A DNA stretch of 64,000 bases from positions 10,490,488 to 10,554,487 of the forward strand of contig JABAKD010000020.1 in assembly GCA_012845835.1 (NCBI GenBank), read 5' to 3'. A model generated the notes under the pieces. The model was given only the letters and a program-made list of their open reading frames with translations. It had not been told where the DNA came from and did no database searches. The stretch is from Undaria pinnatifida. Its lineage: Eukaryota; Sar; Phaeophyceae; Laminariales; Alariaceae. Positions 63,997-64,000 of this stretch are shown in pieces; within the stretch, counting starts at the first letter, position 1, and the number at the start of each line of letters is the position of its first letter. Position numbers and translations under genes: made by a program.

Positions 63997-64000
63997 GCCC

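Larger units (their letters stand above)
61815..64000 (-). mobile_element. Ty3/Gypsy chromovirus, 3' half, cut by the window edge
   Basis: Minus-strand order: integrase core (63996 to 63487), GPY/F module (63499 to about 63290), chromodomain and extension (about 63317 to 62414), a short untranslated part, the polypurine tract, then the LTR. At least two frame breaks occur. Gag, protease, reverse transcriptase and the 5' LTR would lie beyond 64000. Confidence 0.85.

Overview
This window reads as nuclear DNA of an intron-rich eukaryote. No operons, Shine-Dalgarno sites or dense bacterial ORFs are visible. Short exons with GT/AG borders are scattered in a background of retrotransposons, tRNA-derived SINE-like repeats, microsatellites and TTAGGG-type interstitial telomeric blocks. 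My best guess is a stramenopile, probably a brown alga of the Ectocarpus type. That guess rests on the repeat content, the chromodomain Gypsy element and the gene structure, and is an inference rather than a direct observation.

Only one host gene can be named with confidence. On the + strand, phase-0 exons between about 23.1 and 32.6 kb encode a TUL1/DSC/FLY1-type transmembrane RING-H2 E3 ubiquitin ligase. The luminal part is interrupted by a long low-complexity insert, one membrane segment is present at 27.3 kb, the conserved pre-RING segment is at 29.8 kb, and the RING is the last exon (32464-32622). The multi-span membrane block expected between 27371 and 29830 was not found. A second, unidentified + strand gene is suggested by two in-frame exons at 60477-60620 and 60790-60837, with a broken copy of the first exon just upstream and a tandem array of mini-exon-like units at 57.95-58.7 kb.

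Mobile elements dominate. (1) 4005-7599: a complete but degenerate minus-strand Copia-type element with LTRs, a half-tRNA-iMet primer site and a broken gag, inserted into a tRNA-like SINE. (2) 38950-40800: a fragment with a Copia-type aspartic protease. (3) 40957-47192: a 6.2 kb element with two almost identical 522-bp LTRs, a primer site and no recognisable gag-pol (LARD-like). (4) 37026-37226: a short LTR plus polypurine tract. (5) 61556-64000: the 3' half of a minus-strand Gypsy chromovirus (integrase, GPY/F module, chromodomain, C-terminal extension, LTR), cut by the window edge. Elements 3, 4 and 5 share the same polypurine-tract block next to a TGTTA LTR start.

The rest is repeats: a 3.4-copy tandem array of about 830 bp (49841-52680), a foldback element (53100-53800), a 1.8 kb dispersed repeat at both ends of the window with an inverted third fragment, small inverted-repeat elements, and extreme simple-sequence tracts (0.75 kb of G/A, 0.45 kb of ATT, 25 copies of CCTTG). 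Most long ORFs are translations of these tracts and are not genes.
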